From the NCBI GenBank assembly GCA_021812865.1, contig JAKAMP010000068.1:1-9513 (forward strand): a stretch of 9,513 nucleotides of DNA, in the 5' to 3' direction. The stretch's first letter is position 1. Every line of letters starts with the position of its first letter. The notes beneath the pieces were generated by a model. The model was not told the origin of the DNA, did no database searches, and worked only from the letters and a program-made list of their open reading frames with translations. The DNA comes from Bacteroidota bacterium. GTDB taxonomy: Bacteria; Bacteroidota; Bacteroidia; Bacteroidales; JAAYUG01. A program made the translations under genes and the position numbers. Of the stretch, positions 7,910 through 9,513 are shown in pieces.

Positions 7910-8221
7910 TCATTGATTCAATTCGGAAAGTTCCATCCATCTCAGGGTTTTGGCATCGATAAGTTCCATTACCTTCTGAATCCGTTCGGACCATTCCCTA
8001 AGCCGGACATAAGCGTTTCCGGCGGTTGAAATGCTTGTTTCAAGTTCCGATTTTTCAAGTTCCAGTTTTTTTATTTCTATTTCAAGATCAGCGAGTTCCT
8101 TCTTTTCTTTAAAGGATAACTTCAATTTAAGCCTTGTAGTATTGGCAGTCTCCTTACCCACCTTCTCTTTTGGTTTCCCTTTCTCGGGATCATTCCGGGC
8201 AGTCCTGGCCTTATCTTCCTG
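7910..8221 (-). pseudogene. Detached C-terminal coiled-coil domain of the Uup-type ABC-F protein, after an in-frame stop
   Basis: Directly after the TAA at 8222-8224, the same minus-strand frame stays open for 103 codons to TGA at 7910-7912. The first 25 or so residues are a charged, lysine- and proline-rich linker (QEDKARTARNDPEKGKPKEK, then VGKE). The rest is the typical ABC_tran_CTD coiled coil: KLSFKEKKELADLEIEIKKL, ELETSI, then a second helix with LREWSERIQKVMELI, ending WMELSELNQ. Uup-type ABC-F proteins normally carry this domain fused to the second ATPase domain, where it is implicated in nucleic-acid binding. A GTG at 8161 is the only obvious internal start and lacks a clear ribosome site, so separate translation is doubtful. 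This may be the lost tail of a truncated protein, a readthrough extension, or the product of a sequence error at 8222-8224. Confidence 0.85.
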
Positions 8222-9513
8222 TTACTTCCAATCCCTGTATGCGGTATATCCGCCAGTATATATCTCCACCTCTCCCCTGCCCTTAAATATAAATAACTGA
8301 TCTACAAGTTTATCCATAAAATATCGATCATGCGAAACCAGGATCAGGCAGCCTGCATAACCGGAGAGAAAATCCTCCAGGGCATTCAGCGTCATGATAT
8401 CCAGGTCGTTAGTAGGTTCGTCCATGATCAGGAAATTCGGATTCCTAAGCAGGACTGTAAGCAAATAAAGCCTGCGTTTTTCGCCTCCGCTCAGTTTGGA
8501 CACATACGTATACTGCTGTTCGGAGGTAAAAAGAAATTTTTGCAGTAACTGACCCACACTGATGGTTTTTCCGTCTTTCATTTCCACAATCTCGGCGATA
8601 TCCTTCAATACCTCAATCACACGCTTGTCTTCCCTGAACGACATCCCTTTCTGTTCATAATACCCGAACACAATGGTCTCACCCTTTTCAATTGTGCCTT
8701 CATCGGGATTTAGCTGTTCCATAATAAGATTGAGAAAGGTAGTCTTGCCTACGCCGTTACTGCCTACAATCCCAATTCTTTCGCCTTTACGGAAGGAATA
8801 GCTGAACCGGTGAAGGAGAACATTCTCTCCGAACGATTTTGATATGTTTTTTATATCCAGTATCTTACCTCCAATTCTTGAAAGTGTTGCTTGAAGTTCT
8901 ATCTTCTGCCTGTTTTTTCCTGAAGAGGCTTTCGCTTCGATTTCATAGAAGTTATCGATGCGGGATTTTGATTTTGTGGTTCTGGCCTTGGGCATTCTGC
9001 GGATCCATTCCAGTTCTTTCAGCATCAATCTTTTGGCGCCATGTATCTCCTTTTCCAGATTCGCTTCCCGCTCTGCTTTTTTTTCAAGAAAGTACTCATA
9101 ATTGCCCAGGAATGTATATATCTTGCCGTCATCGAGTTCCCATATCTGGCTGCACACGCGGTTCAGAAAATACCTGTCGTGAGTGACCATAAGAAGGCTG
9201 AGTCCTGAACGGTCGAGATAATCCTCGAGCCATTCGATCATCTCAATATCGAGGTGGTTGGTGGGTTCATCCAGCAGCAGGAGGTCGGGATCATCGAGTA
9301 AGGCAAAGACCATGGCCAGTCTTTTCTTCTGTCCGCCCGACAAGGACTGTATGGATTGCTGCAATTGGTCAATCCTGAATTCGGAAAGCAATTCTTTCAA
9401 TCTTCTTTCATAGTCCCAGGCCTGATTCACATCCATTTGAAGAGTGGCCTTCTCGAGGTTTTTTTCTGATTCAACAGAAGGATCAGATGCATGCCGGGTA
9501 AGTGCCGTCTCAT
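8222..9513 (-). CDS. uup: ABC-F family ATPase, Uup type, 5'-partial and truncated by an in-frame TAA
   Basis: ABC-F proteins are soluble tandem ATPases that act on the ribosome; Uup is also linked to transposon excision and branched DNA. The frame is open from the right edge, so the first Walker A and the true start are off the window. Counting from the internal Met at 9436, domain 1 shows signature LSGGQKKR (32-39), Walker B LLLLDEPTNHLD (52-63) and H-loop THDRYF (85-90). The linker with RRMPKARTTKSKSRID (146-161) is Uup-like. Domain 2 shows Walker A GSNGVGKTT (225-233), signature LSGGEKRR (315-322), Walker B FLIMDEPTNDLD (335-346) and SHDRYF (368-373). Both catalytic glutamates are intact. 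The chain ends TGGYTAYRDWK at a TAA, exactly where the family normally continues into a linker and C-terminal coiled coil, which follows in frame. The symbol uup rests on linker and tail type. Confidence 0.92.
   Translation of the reverse strand, partial: ETALTRHASDPSVESEKNLEKATLQMDVNQAWDYERRLKELLSEFRIDQLQQSIQSLSGGQKKRLAMVFALLDDPDLLLLDEPTNHLDIEMIEWLEDYLDRSGLSLLMVTHDRYFLNRVCSQIWELDDGKIYTFLGNYEYFLEKKAEREANLEKEIHGAKRLMLKELEWIRRMPKARTTKSKSRIDNFYEIEAKASSGKNRQKIELQATLSRIGGKILDIKNISKSFGENVLLHRFSYSFRKGERIGIVGSNGVGKTTFLNLIMEQLNPDEGTIEKGETIVFGYYEQKGMSFREDKRVIEVLKDIAEIVEMKDGKTISVGQLLQKFLFTSEQQYTYVSKLSGGEKRRLYLLTVLLRNPNFLIMDEPTNDLDIMTLNALEDFLSGYAGCLILVSHDRYFMDKLVDQLFIFKGRGEVEIYTGGYTAYRDWK

Noticed and set aside
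7773..7994. 73-residue minus-strand open frame in the spacer after the ABC-F gene
   Set aside because: It overlaps the Uup tail in another frame and has no recognisable domain; it reads like translated intergenic DNA.
8222..8300. A frameshift as the cause of the ABC-F interruption
   Set aside because: The codons after the TAA are in the same frame as those before it (the downstream part starts at 8221), so the lesion is a nonsense codon, not an indel.
1..9513. CRISPR arrays, insertion sequences, phage, toxin-antitoxin or RNA genes
   Set aside because: No regularly spaced repeats, transposase motifs, terminal inverted repeats or tRNA/rRNA-like sequences were seen on either strand.

Overview
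The window looks like chromosomal DNA from a member of the Bacteroidota, most likely class Bacteroidia. Four things point there: the protein families, the divergent clpC/gyrA arrangement with a TPR gene behind gyrA (an order I recall from Bacteroides-type genomes), promoters of the TTTG-N19-TAnnTTTG type, and mostly weak or absent Shine-Dalgarno sequences. Genus and species cannot be read from the sequence.

Layout, left to right. Positions 1-1497 (minus strand) hold the first 499 codons of a ClpC-type AAA+ unfoldase, whose 3' part lies off the left edge. A 206-base divergent spacer carries candidate promoters for clpC and for gyrA, which is complete at 1704-4181 on the plus strand. A consensus Bacteroidota promoter at 4206-4236 then drives a secreted TPR protein (4265-5557), closed by a GC-rich hairpin terminator. 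Next is a two-gene plus-strand unit: a lipoprotein with a Calx-beta domain fused to a GH16 glucanase (5737-6858), and a secreted DUF4197 protein (6896-7615), closed by a strong hairpin and T-run terminator. A gene-free spacer follows. The right end (minus strand) carries an ABC-F ATPase of the Uup type, whose 5' end lies off the right edge.

The genes are mostly housekeeping: protein quality control (ClpC), DNA supercoiling (GyrA) and a translation or DNA-transaction ATPase (Uup-like ABC-F). The GH16 lipoprotein is a single polysaccharide-degrading enzyme with no SusC/SusD partners in view, so this is not a visible polysaccharide-utilisation locus.

The most notable observation is in the ABC-F gene. 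An in-frame TAA at 8222-8224 separates the two complete ATPase domains from the usual C-terminal coiled-coil domain, yet the same frame stays open for another 103 codons that encode exactly that missing domain. I see no CRISPR array, insertion sequence, tRNA or rRNA gene, and no evidence of a novel multi-gene system.
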